From: Agromyces flavus
GTDB taxonomy: Bacteria > Actinomycetota > Actinomycetes > Actinomycetales > Microbacteriaceae
DNA: 64,000 nt
NCBI RefSeq assembly: GCF_900104685.1
Contig: NZ_LT629755.1
Location: 3,162,001-3,226,000 of the forward strand
Direction: 5' to 3'
Shown here: positions 1 to 7,933 of the stretch, one piece after another
How positions within the stretch are numbered: position 1 is the first letter of the stretch
How the letters are laid out: each line of letters begins with the position of its first letter
Position numbers and translations under genes: made by a program
The notes under the pieces: generated by a model
The model's database searches: none
Told to the model about the DNA's origin: nothing
What the model saw: only the letters and a program-made list of their open reading frames with translations

Positions 1-44
1 GCGGTGATCGAATGGGCGGAGCGCGGAGCGAGCGGACCGCGCCC

Positions 45-72
45 ATGACGCAGACAGGGGAGTGGGTACTGT
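45..72 (+). promoter_or_regulatory. Candidate leaderless promoter of lepB
   Basis: A TACTGT box (67-72) ends 6 bases before the ATG at 79, and an ATGACG hexamer (45-50) lies 16 bases further upstream. No Shine-Dalgarno sequence precedes the ATG. A -10 box 6-7 bases from the start codon is the usual layout of leaderless actinobacterial genes. This rests on base pattern only. Confidence 0.45.
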
Positions 73-78
73 AGCGGC

Positions 79-786
79 ATGACGACTGACGCCGGGAAGC
101 ACCGGCCGCGCTGGCGCCGGATTCTCGGCAGTTTCTGGGCCCAGTTGTTGCTTGCCTTCCTCGTCGCCGGGCTGCTGCTGACCTTCGTCGCGAAGCCGTA
201 CGAGGTGCCGTCCGGGTCGATGCTGCAGACCCTCCAGGTCGGCGATCGCATCCTCGTCAATCGACTCGCGTACCTTGCAACCGAGCCGACCACGGGCGAC
301 ATCGTGGTGTTCGATGCGGACCGCACGTGGGAGGTGTCCGGCGCAACGCCGGCCGAGCCGATCCGCACGGCGCTGCGCTGGATCGGCGAGGTGACCGGAT
401 TCGGCCCCTCTGGACCGCACACGCTCGTGAAGCGGGTCATCGGATCGCCAGGCCAAAGCGTCGCCTGCTGCGATGACGCTGGAAAGGTGCTCGTGGATGG
501 CGTGCCCATCGACGAGCCTTATGTCTCCGATGACTTCCCGTTCGAGGCAGGGGTGCTCGACTGCGGCACGACCCCGCGGTCGTCCCGGTGCTTCGATGAG
601 GTCGTTGTGCCCGCGGAGGCCTACCTCGTGCTCGGTGACGACCGCTCGGGTTCCCGCGATTCGGCCGCATCATGCCGATCCCCCGTGGCAGGTGCCGACT
701 GTTGGCGCTGGGCGTCGGACACAGGCCTCGTGGGCAAGGCCGTCGCCATCATCTGGCCGATCCCACGATGGGCGGCACTCGGCTGA
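79..786 (+). CDS. lepB: Signal peptidase I (S26 family)
   Basis: A 235-residue membrane-anchored serine protease that would remove signal peptides from exported proteins on the outer face of the membrane. One N-terminal transmembrane helix (about residues 20-38) is followed by the catalytic serine in PSGSM (Ser47), the general-base lysine in LVKRVIG (about Lys118) and the C-terminal family box GDDRSGSRDS. The length fits actinobacterial signal peptidase I. The ATG has no clear ribosome site but sits 6 bases from a -10-like box, so leaderless translation is likely. It lies beside an HprK-like kinase and a small secreted cysteine-rich protein, not beside rplS and rnhB where the housekeeping copy often is. 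That suggests a dedicated peptidase for this cluster, which is inference from context. Confidence 0.93.
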   Translation: MTTDAGKHRPRWRRILGSFWAQLLLAFLVAGLLLTFVAKPYEVPSGSMLQTLQVGDRILVNRLAYLATEPTTGDIVVFDADRTWEVSGATPAEPIRTALRWIGEVTGFGPSGPHTLVKRVIGSPGQSVACCDDAGKVLVDGVPIDEPYVSDDFPFEAGVLDCGTTPRSSRCFDEVVVPAEAYLVLGDDRSGSRDSAASCRSPVAGADCWRWASDTGLVGKAVAIIWPIPRWAALG

Positions 787-992
787 GCATCGATCGCCGA
801 GCGGGGGGCCATCGGCGTCGCATCCGGCAACGGCACCCGAGTGACGGTGTAGTAGTTTGGACTGGTTATCGCACATCGGTTCAGGCCGGGGAGCGGCGCC
901 GACGCGCGAGAGGATGAACGCATGGACGTCCGCGAATACTCGGGCGGCACTCGATCGAAGCGGCCTGAGCGGGCGCGGTCCGGCGCCCGGGG

Positions 993-2111
993 ATGTGGTC
1001 GCGCGAGGGTGAGCTCGGGCGTCTGGCGCGGGACGATACGTTGAACGTGACCGATCCCGCACTCGCCCAACACCTCGATGTCGCGGCGATCGGTGCGAAG
1101 GTGCGTATCGAGTTCGCACCGGATGTGCCGGAACCGACGCGACAACGCGTCCACGATGCGTGGGCGGGCGCGATTGCGGAGGATGGGGTCGCCGACGCGG
1201 TCGTCCGCGTCGACACGCACGGGGCGATCGAATCGATGCTCGAGCAGCTCTCGGTACGCGTGACGGTTGCAGCCCTCGAACGCAAGCGGGGCGAGCTGAT
1301 CATGATGCATGCCGCCGGAGTCGCGATGGATGACGGCCGCGTCGTCGCGTTCGTCGGCCCATCCGGGCGGGGCAAGACGACGCTGAGCGCGGCGCTCGGA
1401 GCTCACTTCGGCTACGTCTCGGACGAGACCGTCGGCGTCGACCCGGACCTCGGCGTGTGGGCCTACCGCAAACCACTCTCGTTGGTTCGGTCGAGCGGTC
1501 CCAAGGAACAGGTCTCTCCTCGCCGTGCCGGGTTGCTGGAGCTACCGGATCGCCGACTGCGACTCGCCGCGCTCGTGCTGCTCGATCGCCGACCCGACGT
1601 GACCGACCCGGTCGCGTCGCGTGTTCCACTGATCGAGGCGATCACGGAGCTGGTTCCCCAGCTTAGCTTCCTGAACGATTTCGATGCGCCGTTGCAGCGG
1701 CTCGCGGAGCTCTTCGACGCCGTTGGAGGCGTATGGCGCGTCACCTATGGCGAGGCCGCCTCGCTGATCCCGATGGTCCCGGAACTCGCGCGCGCAGTCC
1801 CTGGAGTCGTCGGCGCGTGGCGATCGCTCACGACGGCCCACGGCGGAGCGACTGAGTTCCGGTGGGGTGACCTTTCGGACGCCATCGCCGCCGACGGATC
1901 CGTCGCGGTGATGAGTGAGGGTGTCTTCCGCGTCCTCACCGGAATCGCTCCGACGATCTGGCTCGGGATCGGCACGGGCTTGTCCATGGAGCAGCTGGTG
2001 GAGCAGACCCTCAGCGACTTCGGCCCTCCGCCAGCCGGCGACGCGTGGGAGCTGGTCGCTGCGGCGATCGATGAACTCACCCGGGTGGGGTTGGTCGTTC
2101 GCGGGGGTTGA
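993..2111 (+). CDS. HprK-like kinase fused to a C-terminal PqqD-like domain
   Basis: A 372-residue protein that resembles the HPr-kinase-related families found in peptide-modification and exopolysaccharide loci, not true HPr kinase. A P-loop GPSGRGKTT lies at about residues 122-130, right after a conserved HAAGVAM segment, and is followed by YVSDETVGVDPD and YRKPLSL, which match the SDE and PxPI/SLK motifs of that family. The last 85 or so residues (VAVMSEGVFRVLTG to the end) look like a PqqD winged helix, the leader-binding RRE fold. Known relatives such as the paeninodin kinase phosphorylate a peptide; the substrate here is unknown. The ATG at 993 has a weak ribosome site, and an in-frame stop at 966 limits any extension. 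TTG 1041 and GTG 1047 are alternative starts. Confidence 0.75.
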   Translation: MWSREGELGRLARDDTLNVTDPALAQHLDVAAIGAKVRIEFAPDVPEPTRQRVHDAWAGAIAEDGVADAVVRVDTHGAIESMLEQLSVRVTVAALERKRGELIMMHAAGVAMDDGRVVAFVGPSGRGKTTLSAALGAHFGYVSDETVGVDPDLGVWAYRKPLSLVRSSGPKEQVSPRRAGLLELPDRRLRLAALVLLDRRPDVTDPVASRVPLIEAITELVPQLSFLNDFDAPLQRLAELFDAVGGVWRVTYGEAASLIPMVPELARAVPGVVGAWRSLTTAHGGATEFRWGDLSDAIAADGSVAVMSEGVFRVLTGIAPTIWLGIGTGLSMEQLVEQTLSDFGPPPAGDAWELVAAAIDELTRVGLVVRGG

Positions 2112-2161
2112 GCGGACTAAGCGTGCAGGCTGGCGAGGTGCGCCGCCTCGGAGCCACGCCC

Positions 2162-2207
2162 CGAATGAAGAACACCGACCCGTCACCGGGTCGGTGTTCT
2201 TCATTCG
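2162..2207. terminator. Bidirectional hairpin terminator
   Basis: A perfect 21-bp inverted repeat, arms 2162-2182 and 2187-2207, with a 4-base TCAC loop. It sits between the stop of the HprK-like gene (+) and the stop of the cysteine-rich secreted protein gene (-). Because the arms end in AT-rich GAATGAAGAA/TTCTTCATTC, either strand gives a stem followed by a partly T-rich stretch. It is the cleanest terminator in the window and separates the two convergent transcripts. Confidence 0.85.
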
Positions 2208-2214
2208 AAATGCA

Positions 2215-2697
2215 TCAGGTCGGGCAGGTTCCCAGCGCGTTCTGCGTCTTGTTGCAGTCGGGCGGCGAGGCAACCTCGGCGGTCAGGGTGGTGTCAGTGC
2301 CCTTCACGTGGTACTCGATCTCGAGGAAGTTACCGCTATTGTTCGCGAATCCTTCGACGACGACGCAATCGCCGGTAGCGACCTCCTGCGAACCCTGCCA
2401 GATGGTCCGGGGCTGGGCGTTCGCCTTGGTGTACACCTTGGTGATGACGAGCACTGCCGAGCTCTCGGGGCATGCGACCCCACCCGCGCAGATCTTGAGG
2501 AAGTAGTGCCAAGGCAGGTCGGTGCTCTGGCCGGGGCACTTACAGCTGCCGGGGCCGAGCGTGACGGTGGGGATACAGCTCGCCGCGGCGAGCGGTGCGG
2601 TTGCGGCGATGGCGACGACGGGCGCTGCCCAAGCCATTGCCTTCGTGACGGTCCGGCGGCTGACACCGGTCTGTTCGGTCGGATCGATCTCGGCCAT
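2215..2697 (-). CDS. Small exported protein with Tat-like signal and eight cysteines
   Basis: A 160-residue protein I cannot assign to a named family. It starts with a twin-arginine-like signal (SRRTVTKA, residues 13-20), then a hydrophobic stretch to about residue 38 and an AAAS/C cleavage-like site. The mature part, about 120 residues, carries eight cysteines at positions 41, 52, 54, 70, 76, 111, 148 and 158, an even number that could form four disulfides. The first three are packed as SC-10-SCKC. The start is supported by GGAGG about 10 bases upstream. It is the last gene of the minus-strand group, has its own promoter candidate, and ends at a strong terminator. The MauE/thioredoxin protein upstream would be a logical disulfide partner and LepB a logical processing enzyme. 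I propose it as the product the neighbouring modification genes act on; this is inference. Confidence 0.8.
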   Translation of the reverse strand: MAEIDPTEQTGVSRRTVTKAMAWAAPVVAIAATAPLAAASCIPTVTLGPGSCKCPGQSTDLPWHYFLKICAGGVACPESSAVLVITKVYTKANAQPRTIWQGSQEVATGDCVVVEGFANNSGNFLEIEYHVKGTDTTLTAEVASPPDCNKTQNALGTCPT

Positions 2698-2774
2698 TGG
2701 CGGTTCGCCTCCTGGGCTGTGGTTGGTGACTCGGAACCTGAGTTCGGGCGGTGAATGCTGAGAGAAACCCTAGA

Positions 2775-2802
2775 ATCGTACCGCACCATCCGGCGTGCAC
2801 AA
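2775..2802 (-). promoter_or_regulatory. Candidate promoter of the cysteine-rich secreted protein gene
   Basis: On the minus strand TTGTGC (2802-2797) and TACGAT (2780-2775) are separated by 16 bases, giving a leader of about 70 bases ahead of the ATG at 2697. A short GC hairpin (CCCCC/GGGGG, 2815-2829) just upstream could end the preceding nucleotidyltransferase transcript. Together they suggest the secreted protein is expressed independently. Confidence 0.4.
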
Positions 2803-2834
2803 CATCCCCACTTACCCCCTCATCGGGGGACGCT

Positions 2835-3689
2835 TCACGCGTCCTTCCGGCGTGTGGCTTCACGAATTCCGCGTGCCGGTCGCGCAAGGAACTCGCGGAA
2901 GATGTCGCCAGAAGACGGGCGCCGTCCGAGACGGTGTTCCAGGTGGGCGCGGTTCACGAGGGGAGCCCGGAGGACGAGTGCGGCGCGAGCACGGAACGTG
3001 GGCGCGGCCTGCACGCGGCCCAACCATTCCTCGACGCGGCCGCCACCCTGGGTGATCGCCTTCCACAGGCGGTACTCGCGAGCTCCGCGATGGTTGTCGA
3101 GCCGCCCGAAGGCGGCATCGAAGGCAAGGCGCGCCTCTAGTTCATCGACCTCGATCTCGATCTCTCGGCGTGGACCAGCGTCGTTCCACGCACCATCCGG
3201 TTCGAGGGGGCGGCGCGCTCGAGCCGCATTCAGGATGACGATTACCGCTTGCGCCGGCAGGCTCGGCACGGAACACCTCACACTGGCGAACTCGATCGTG
3301 CGACGGGTCGCCCACAGTCGTTCGAACGCGGGCGACGGCGCCAGGCCGATGCCGGGGAACGAACGATGCACGTCCAAGAAGCCCCAGGTGTCGTGATGAT
3401 ACGTCTGCGCGTGGCCGAAGGGCGACCCGCCGAGGTATGTGCTGTAGACGCTCCAACCCAGATCGCGGAGCACGCGATCCAGCGCGGAGGCGTGTTCCGG
3501 ACGCACGAGCACGTCGACATCACTGCCCGGCGATGTCGGCGGACGTACCGCGACTTCGACCGCGTCACCCTTGATGTGGAGCAGATCGACACGATGACCC
3601 CCAGCGAGCACCTGCACGGCAGCCCGCCCGAGATGCAGCCGCACGACCGCCGGCACCGCTGTGAGCGGGGGATCCCCCGCTCGGCTCAT
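2835..3689 (-). CDS. NTP_transf_5-type nucleotidyltransferase
   Basis: A 284-residue protein with the fold signature of uncharacterised nucleotidyltransferases of the NTP_transf_5 type. A conserved LLHIKGDAV segment (about residues 36-44) is followed by SPGSDVDVLVRP (about 53-64), where the paired aspartates of SDVDVLV would hold the metal ion. A DVHRSF motif near residue 107 corresponds to the third family motif. Relatives occur next to HprK-like kinases and PqqD proteins in lasso-peptide and exopolysaccharide clusters, where they are thought to extend or modify a phosphorylated peptide end. The start has GGAG about 8 bases upstream. It follows the BY-kinase gene by 41 bases. The substrate cannot be told from sequence. 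Confidence 0.7.
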   Translation of the reverse strand: MSRAGDPPLTAVPAVVRLHLGRAAVQVLAGGHRVDLLHIKGDAVEVAVRPPTSPGSDVDVLVRPEHASALDRVLRDLGWSVYSTYLGGSPFGHAQTYHHDTWGFLDVHRSFPGIGLAPSPAFERLWATRRTIEFASVRCSVPSLPAQAVIVILNAARARRPLEPDGAWNDAGPRREIEIEVDELEARLAFDAAFGRLDNHRGAREYRLWKAITQGGGRVEEWLGRVQAAPTFRARAALVLRAPLVNRAHLEHRLGRRPSSGDIFREFLARPARGIREATRRKDA

Positions 3690-3730
3690 GCTGGCGGCTC
3701 CGCAGCGACTGCATCAGGCGCTGGCATCGC

Positions 3731-5146
3731 TCAGGCCGTCTCTGCCGCTGCGCGGCCGGTCGCCCGCTTCCGACTGCTCCCGCTGGCGTAGTCCTGCACG
3801 TACGCGGCTGCCGCATACGGCGAAGCGTCGCCGCCCTTCAACGGCACCTTGTTGAGCACCAGTCCGAGGGCCCGGCCATTGACCTTGTGGACCGCGTCAA
3901 GTGCCTTCTCGACGAAGTCGTAGTTGGTCTTGCCCACGCCGACGACCAAGAGTGCCCCGTCGGCTTGCTGCGTCAGCACGGCGCCATCGGTGACGGCGAG
4001 CAGCGGTGGCGCATCGATGATGACGGTAGCGTGCTTCGCGAGGTCCTCGAGCAGCTGACGCATGCGAGCCGAGCCGAGCACTTCGCTCGGGTTCGGCGGG
4101 ATCGTCCCAGCGGCGAGCACGAGCAGGTGGGCGTCGTGAGGCGTGCGTTGCAGCACATCGGCGACGGAGGCGCGCCCGGTCAGCACATCGCTGAGGCCTG
4201 CTCCCCCCGGCAACTCGAGATTGGATGCGACCATCGGTCGGCGGAGGTCGCCGTCGACCAATACCACAGGCTCGCCGCTGCGAGCGAGCGTCAGGGCGAG
4301 GTTGCACGCGATCGTCGACTTCCCGTCGCCGGGCAGCGGGCTCGTGACGACTATCTTGCGCGGCGGATTGTCCACATCCATAAAGCGAAGATTGGTGCGG
4401 AGCGTCCGCAGGGCCTCCGCGACCGGGAAGCTGCGCTCGTTCGGGGTGCCCGTCAGCAATGAGCTGACACCAGCGAGCACGGGCGACGACGGAATCGTAC
4501 CCATCACCGGGACGTGGAGCTTCGCCTCGACGTCATCGGTCGCCCTGATGCGCCGATCGGATGCGGTGCGAATCAGCGCGAACGCGATGCCGGCACCGAG
4601 GCCCAGTACGCCGCCGACGATGAGCGCCGTCCGCGTGTCGGGGAAGACGGGTGCACTCGGCACGGTGGCTGCGGCCGCCGAATATATGCTGATCTGGGTG
4701 GGGTTGTCGTCACCGTCGACTGCGGTCACGGTGACCGCGAGCGCGTCGATCCACGCTTGCGCGAGCGCAGCAGCCTCTTCGGGGGTGTTCGCGCGCGCGG
4801 TGAACTTGATGATCGACGTGTTCTCGGGGTTCTCGACCGTGACGCGGGCGGCGACCGCTTCGGGGCTGGCAGTCAGCCCCAGATCGTCGATCGCCTCCTC
4901 CGCGACCTCTTTCCAGCCCGCCATGTCGAGAAGCGTCGGGACTTTCGCTCGGGCGGCACCGTCGTCGCTGATGAGCTGGCCGATCTCGTATTCGGTCTTG
5001 GCCTGGACGACCCCGCTCGCCGTCGCCTCGTAGACGGGGGTCTGCAGGAGGGACCAACCGTAGGCGGTGCCGACGCCGAGCAGCGTCATCAGCGTGATCG
5101 CCAGCCAATGACGGCGCAAACCGCGAAGGTAGTCGCGCAGTTCCAT
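3731..5146 (-). CDS. Polysaccharide co-polymerase with BY-kinase domain (Wzz/CpsD fusion)
   Basis: A 471-residue inner-membrane protein that would control exopolysaccharide chain length and phosphorylate itself on tyrosine. The N-terminal Wzz domain has transmembrane helices at about residues 15-33 and 174-192. The kinase domain follows, with Walker A SPLPGDGKST (269-278), Walker A' VVLVDGDLRRPM and Walker B VIIDAPPLL. The tail has three tyrosines in ASPYAAAAYVQDYASG before a basic end, the usual autophosphorylation cluster. It is 15 bases downstream of the Wzy-like gene. The tyrosine phosphatase at 23169 is the expected opposing enzyme. Length and layout match the actinobacterial/proteobacterial fused form rather than the split Firmicutes pair. 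Confidence 0.9.
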   Translation of the reverse strand: MELRDYLRGLRRHWLAITLMTLLGVGTAYGWSLLQTPVYEATASGVVQAKTEYEIGQLISDDGAARAKVPTLLDMAGWKEVAEEAIDDLGLTASPEAVAARVTVENPENTSIIKFTARANTPEEAAALAQAWIDALAVTVTAVDGDDNPTQISIYSAAAATVPSAPVFPDTRTALIVGGVLGLGAGIAFALIRTASDRRIRATDDVEAKLHVPVMGTIPSSPVLAGVSSLLTGTPNERSFPVAEALRTLRTNLRFMDVDNPPRKIVVTSPLPGDGKSTIACNLALTLARSGEPVVLVDGDLRRPMVASNLELPGGAGLSDVLTGRASVADVLQRTPHDAHLLVLAAGTIPPNPSEVLGSARMRQLLEDLAKHATVIIDAPPLLAVTDGAVLTQQADGALLVVGVGKTNYDFVEKALDAVHKVNGRALGLVLNKVPLKGGDASPYAAAAYVQDYASGSSRKRATGRAAAETA

Positions 5147-5161
5147 GCGCCCCCCTGGGAA

Positions 5162-6568
5162 TCAGCCTCCGCCGACCGGGCGGTCGACGGCTCTATCGTA
5201 GGGCAGCGGGCGTGACAGGCCCCGTGGACGTACTGGCGACACACGTCCGATGTCCGAAGAGAGAGAGGCAACCGTCGAGTCACGCAAAGCGAGTGCGCCG
5301 AGGCAGATGCCGGCGATCACGAACGGCACGGACGTCTGTACACCGGCCCAGAAGAGGTCGAATTGCGCCTGGACGATCCGGCTCAGCACGGCCGCAAGCG
5401 CGAGCGTGCCGTACGCCTTGTCGACGCGCCAGAGTACGACGATGAAGCCCACCCACATGATCGCGAAGGCGACGAGTCCGAAAAGGCCTGCGGAGGCGAC
5501 CACCTCGAGTTCTGCCTGGGGTGGTTGGTACGGCAGCGTCGGGTCGACATACCAGAAGCGCAGTCCGTGCCCGAAGATCGGCTCGTGCTTCCAGTATGCG
5601 TAGACCTCGCGGAACCATTGCAGTCGCTGGAACATGGAGTTGTGCCGGTTCTGCGACTCGAGCTGTTCGAGCACCATGGACACGGTGAGCCAGACGGCCG
5701 GCACGGCGAGCAGGATCAGCAGCTTCGATTGGCCGCCCCGACGCGCGGTGATCACGATCGCCGCAATGACGAGGCCGATCCAGGCCTGACGTGATTGGCT
5801 CATCACGATGGCGATGACCAGCAGCCACAATGCGGGGCGCGTCCATCGGGTGGAAAGGCCTGCCCAGGGCGGATGCACGTACGCGATCAACGCGACGAAT
5901 GCGAGGGCGGTACCGACGAAATTCTTGTGCATCGGCCAGGGGATCTCGGGATATACCGGGCCGAAGTCTCCTCGGGCGTATTGCATGACGCCCCAGATCA
6001 CCGTGCCGGCGGCGAGCAGGCAGCCGGCGACCAGCATCGCGGTGAAGGCCCACTTCGCGTAGCCGGCCCGTCCGATCGCCCAGCCCACCACGAGTGCGCC
6101 CGAGATCAGCAGCCAAGCATGGAACCATTCGACGGTGTTCTGTAGGTACGGGTTCACGATCACCGTGATGAGCGTGGCGAACTGGTACCCGAAATTGAAC
6201 CACAACAGTGCTCGGAGCTCGCGGCTGTACGGCCGGTGACCGAGCAGCACGGCGGTTCCGAACGCAGCGGCGAGCGCGACGTCTGAGACCGAGATGTCGG
6301 CGCCACCCATGCTCGCCCGCTGTGCGACGAAGAGCGCCGGCATGGCCATCAGCGCGATCGCGAGCGGTTTCGACATCGTGAGGACCGCGCCGACGATGAG
6401 CGCTGCGAGCGCGATCCCGGTGATGAGGGCACCGCTGCCCGACCGATCGAGCAGCACGTAGGTGGCACCGACGGTGCCGGCGGCGATGATCGACCACCGC
6501 CAAGCGCCCGCCCACCAGTCCGCCACCCGGTCGCGCCACCGTGCCCGCTGCAGGTTTGCAGCCATCAT
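5162..6568 (-). CDS. O-antigen polymerase/ligase-like membrane protein (Wzy family)
   Basis: A 468-residue integral membrane protein with about ten to twelve hydrophobic helices, starting at about residue 25. A large extracytoplasmic loop near residues 300-350 contains EPIFGHGLRFW, typical of the Wzy_C region of O-antigen polymerases and ligases (motif GHGxxF/W). It would join polysaccharide repeat units outside the membrane before the Wzz/BY-kinase fixes chain length. Its start overlaps the stop of the PqqD gene by four bases (ATGA, 6565-6568), so a polymerase and a peptide-binding protein are translationally coupled. Whether it acts as polymerase or ligase cannot be decided from sequence. 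Confidence 0.8.
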   Translation of the reverse strand: MMAANLQRARWRDRVADWWAGAWRWSIIAAGTVGATYVLLDRSGSGALITGIALAALIVGAVLTMSKPLAIALMAMPALFVAQRASMGGADISVSDVALAAAFGTAVLLGHRPYSRELRALLWFNFGYQFATLITVIVNPYLQNTVEWFHAWLLISGALVVGWAIGRAGYAKWAFTAMLVAGCLLAAGTVIWGVMQYARGDFGPVYPEIPWPMHKNFVGTALAFVALIAYVHPPWAGLSTRWTRPALWLLVIAIVMSQSRQAWIGLVIAAIVITARRGGQSKLLILLAVPAVWLTVSMVLEQLESQNRHNSMFQRLQWFREVYAYWKHEPIFGHGLRFWYVDPTLPYQPPQAELEVVASAGLFGLVAFAIMWVGFIVVLWRVDKAYGTLALAAVLSRIVQAQFDLFWAGVQTSVPFVIAGICLGALALRDSTVASLSSDIGRVSPVRPRGLSRPLPYDRAVDRPVGGG

Positions 6569-6828
6569 GCGCCCGCCTCCACCAGCAGGCCACGAGCGAC
6601 GAGGTCGTCGAGGAATGCGCTCACATGCGACGCGATCTCGTCGATAGGGCCGTCGACTTGGGCGAGCACCCGGTCGACGAGGTGCTCGCGGTCACCCTGC
6701 ATCGCCTCGGTGAAGATCAGTGCCGCGACACCGTCGAGCACGAGGATCGGTCCTTCCGGCAGCGGCGCGAGGTAGATGGCCTCGCCGGAAGCCTCGAAGC
6801 CGATGTCTCGCGCGAGCGCGTACCTCAT
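6565..6828 (-). CDS. PqqD-like peptide-binding protein
   Basis: An 87-residue protein starting MRYALARDIGFE and containing GEAIYLAPLPEGPILVLDGVAA, then a helical region ending LDDLVARGLLVEAG. This matches the PqqD/RRE winged-helix pattern: a beta-hairpin, a short core with VLDGVAALIF, and a final helix with LxxxGLL. Such proteins bind leader peptides and pass them to modifying enzymes. The start is fixed by a four-base overlap (ATGA, 6825-6828) with the stop of the MauE/thioredoxin gene, and the stop overlaps the Wzy-like start in the same way. It is the second PqqD-like unit in the cluster, the other being fused to the HprK-like kinase. The longer open frame upstream has shadow composition and I rejected it. 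Confidence 0.7.
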   Translation of the reverse strand: MRYALARDIGFEASGEAIYLAPLPEGPILVLDGVAALIFTEAMQGDREHLVDRVLAQVDGPIDEIASHVSAFLDDLVARGLLVEAGA

Positions 6829-7856
6829 CCGCCGCGTGGACCTTCCTCGGGCGGACGCTCGCCGTGCAGGCTCTCGTAGATGTCGGCCACGAAGGACGTG
6901 ATCGCCTGCGCTCCCTGCTCCGGACCGCCGGCGAGCAGCCCATCGACACCGAGCAGCACCGCGGCAGGAGTCCCCCAATCGGCGATGGACGCCCGCACGT
7001 TTTGCTCGGGATCGTGCAGCGTCTGCGGATGGTCGAGTTCGGTGAGCGAGCTCTCCTCGGGCAGCCGCGAGAGCAGCATCCGGACCTCGACTTCGGGAAG
7101 GAGCGCGCGCCACTCAGGCACTCGCTCGATGACCGGACCGCAGGAGCCGCACGTCTCGGACACGGCGAGCAGGAGGATCGGCCGCTTGCGAGACAGCGAT
7201 CGCAGGTTGGCCGGCCCACCGTCACCGAGAATCACCGGGACCGCCGGCGTCCTGGAGCGCACATAGTCGAGCTCGTCTTCCGCAGAGCCAGATGTGCCGG
7301 TGATGGCCGGGATCGCCTCGGCGCGGGCCTGCTCCGGATGGCGCCAGACGATCACGGCGGTGGTGAATGCGGCGGCCGCAAGCGCGACGAGCCAACCCCG
7401 GTCGGCGCCCAGGGCCGCGACCGCGCCACCCCCAAGCGGTGCCGCCCAGACCGTTGCCGCCGTCGTCACCGCGAGGATCAGCAGCCACACGTTGCGGAGG
7501 AGCGTCACCCCGGTGACCGGCGCCGATTCGCCGAAGCACGCGCAGGAGGCATCTGTGCCCGACTGCCGGGCCTTCGACCAGGCGCGACCGATCAGCCAGG
7601 TGTACGCCGCCATCAGCGCGACGGCGGCGAGTGCGGCGAGCATGCCGAGCAGCCCTCCGAGGAGGGCCAGAGCGAGACCGAGGACGAGTTCGCCCCACGG
7701 GTGCGTCTTCAGCAGCCATTCCTTGCGGAAGACCGACGGCACACCCAGGTCGGTCCATCCTCCGAGATCGTCGGGCCGGCTGAACTTGCCGATGGCACTC
7801 GCAATCATGACCGCGGCGAGGATGAGCGCGGGGGCGGCGATGAGGGCGGGCGACAC
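6825..7856 (-). CDS. MauE-type membrane protein with C-terminal thioredoxin-like domain
   Basis: A 343-residue redox-associated membrane protein. The first half has about five transmembrane helices and resembles MauE/DoxX proteins. The motif CACFG (near residue 110) after GTDAS is the MauE cysteine signature. A soluble C-terminal part follows, with a thioredoxin-like active site CGSCGPVIERVPEW near residue 235. MauE proteins help make disulfides in exported proteins. Here the likely client is the eight-cysteine protein at the end of the same gene group, although the thioredoxin-like domain's side of the membrane is not proved. It is the first gene of the minus-strand group and starts with a GTG six bases from a -10-like TAGGAT, so it may be leaderless. 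The client and direction of electron flow are inferred. Confidence 0.8.
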   Translation of the reverse strand: MSPALIAAPALILAAVMIASAIGKFSRPDDLGGWTDLGVPSVFRKEWLLKTHPWGELVLGLALALLGGLLGMLAALAAVALMAAYTWLIGRAWSKARQSGTDASCACFGESAPVTGVTLLRNVWLLILAVTTAATVWAAPLGGGAVAALGADRGWLVALAAAAFTTAVIVWRHPEQARAEAIPAITGTSGSAEDELDYVRSRTPAVPVILGDGGPANLRSLSRKRPILLLAVSETCGSCGPVIERVPEWRALLPEVEVRMLLSRLPEESSLTELDHPQTLHDPEQNVRASIADWGTPAAVLLGVDGLLAGGPEQGAQAITSFVADIYESLHGERPPEEGPRGG

Positions 7857-7862
7857 GACATG

Positions 7863-7868
7863 ATCCTA
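7863..7868 (-). promoter_or_regulatory. Candidate leaderless -10 box for the MauE gene
   Basis: TAGGAT on the minus strand ends 6 bases before the GTG at 7856, with no ribosome site between. In the same 77-base divergent gap, plus-strand TATAAG (7882-7887) could serve the ABC exporter gene, which by contrast has a clear GAGGG ribosome site. No convincing -35 is seen for either. Confidence 0.4.
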
Positions 7869-7933
7869 CCGAGGCGACCCGTATAAGCTGCTCTCGCGAG
7901 TCGGGTCGGGCTCGCCGCGGCAATGAGGGAACG

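Noticed and set aside
6565..7113. 182-codon version of the PqqD-like gene
   Set aside because: The first 95 codons are Arg/Ala-rich and overlap the MauE/thioredoxin gene; the ATG at 6828 with ATGA overlap is a better start.
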